Assembly (NCBI GenBank): GCA_913049845.1
Contig: CAJWZE010000002.1
Coordinates: 30,896-94,895 of the forward strand
Direction of reading: 5' to 3'
DNA from: an uncultured Cryomorphaceae bacterium
GTDB lineage: Bacteria > Bacteroidota > Bacteroidia > Flavobacteriales > Schleiferiaceae
DNA: 64,000 nucleotides
In this document: one piece after another, positions 63,948 to 64,000 of the stretch
Layout: each line of letters starts with the position of its first letter
How positions within the stretch are numbered: the first letter of the stretch is position 1
Notes under the pieces: model-generated
Databases searched by the model: none
Told to the model about the DNA's origin: nothing
Seen by the model: only the letters and a program-made list of their open reading frames with translations
Translations under genes and position numbers: made by a program

Positions 63948-64000
63948 GGGGATGTAGCTCAGTTGGCTAGAGCGCTTGACTGGCAGTCAAGAGGTCGTGG
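63948..64000 (+). tRNA. tRNA-Ala (anticodon GGC), 3' end outside the window
   Basis: The first 53 bases of a tRNA are visible: acceptor 5' strand GGGGATG, TA, D arm GCTC...GAGC, and anticodon stem CTTGA/TCAAG with loop CTGGCAG, giving anticodon GGC, followed by AGGTC. The variable loop and the start of the T arm are visible; the rest lies past the window end. GGC reads the alanine codons GCC and GCU. Confidence 0.93.

Noticed and set aside
1..64000. CRISPR arrays, insertion sequences, prophage, integrons, rRNA
   Set aside because: No direct repeat arrays with spacers, no transposase or integrase genes, and no phage or rRNA genes were found.

Overview
The window is ordinary chromosomal DNA of a Bacteroidota bacterium, most likely a flavobacterium-like member (Flavobacteriales or a close order). 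The signs are three secreted proteins with type IX secretion C-terminal domains (two type B 'gliding' domains, one type A), promoter -7 boxes of the TAnnTTTG type, weak or absent Shine-Dalgarno sequences, a DUF4292 lipoprotein, and Bacteroidota-style gene orders (pdxA-DUF177-rpmF-fabH-accB-accC; gmk-nadD; asnS-rpoN). I see no prophage, insertion sequence, CRISPR array, rRNA or integrated element. The species cannot be named from this sequence alone.

Layout. 1-5851 (minus): pepA, pdxA, yceD/DUF177, rpmF, fabH, accB, accC (cut by the window edge), that is, fatty-acid initiation plus vitamin B6. 5908-6504 (plus): riboflavin synthase, followed by the decayed remains of a response-regulator receiver. 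6845-11774 (minus): gmk, nadD, an AddB-like nuclease and a threonine dehydratase-like enzyme. 11855-13468 (plus): a T9SS cargo gene lying between gmk and yicC. 14675-24891: a compact locus for heme synthesis from glutamyl-tRNA, with hemA, a hemC-hemD fusion, hemE, hemF, hemB and hemL on minus, and an AraC-type regulator, hemH and a HemG/HemY-type oxidase divergently on plus. 24867-32794 (minus): DMT permease, Spx/ArsC-like protein, EnvC-like LytM protein, DUF4292 lipoprotein, TPR protein, nucleotidyltransferase, dUTPase and a flippase, which is a cell-envelope group. 32860-39434 (plus): M28 peptidase, gpsA, then a LolA-like protein with a two-permease/one-ATPase MacB/LolCDE-type exporter. 39625-47598: a small unknown gene, uvrC, a large T9SS cargo gene, a PAP2-like membrane protein, rpoN and asnS. 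47786-54345 (plus): a TetR-regulated tripartite RND efflux operon with a clear palindromic operator and a terminator. 54447-59486 (plus): a short DXS-like enzyme, YceI and two DEAD-box helicases. 59487-63645 (minus): a CotH-kinase/lamin-tail secreted protein and two unknown small genes. The window ends inside a tRNA-Ala(GGC).

Genes are packed tightly. At least nine junctions overlap by one base (TAATG or TAGTG) and six by four bases (ATGA), so translational coupling is probably common. I did not find a clearly new multi-gene system. The points most worth following up are the Arg/Asn-rich N-terminal extension on PdxA, the receiver-domain relic after ribE, the TetR operator palindrome, the HemC-HemD fusion with a 10-bp tandem repeat at the hemA/hemCD overlap, the unusually short DXS-like enzyme, and the small unknown genes at 39625 and 62889-63645.
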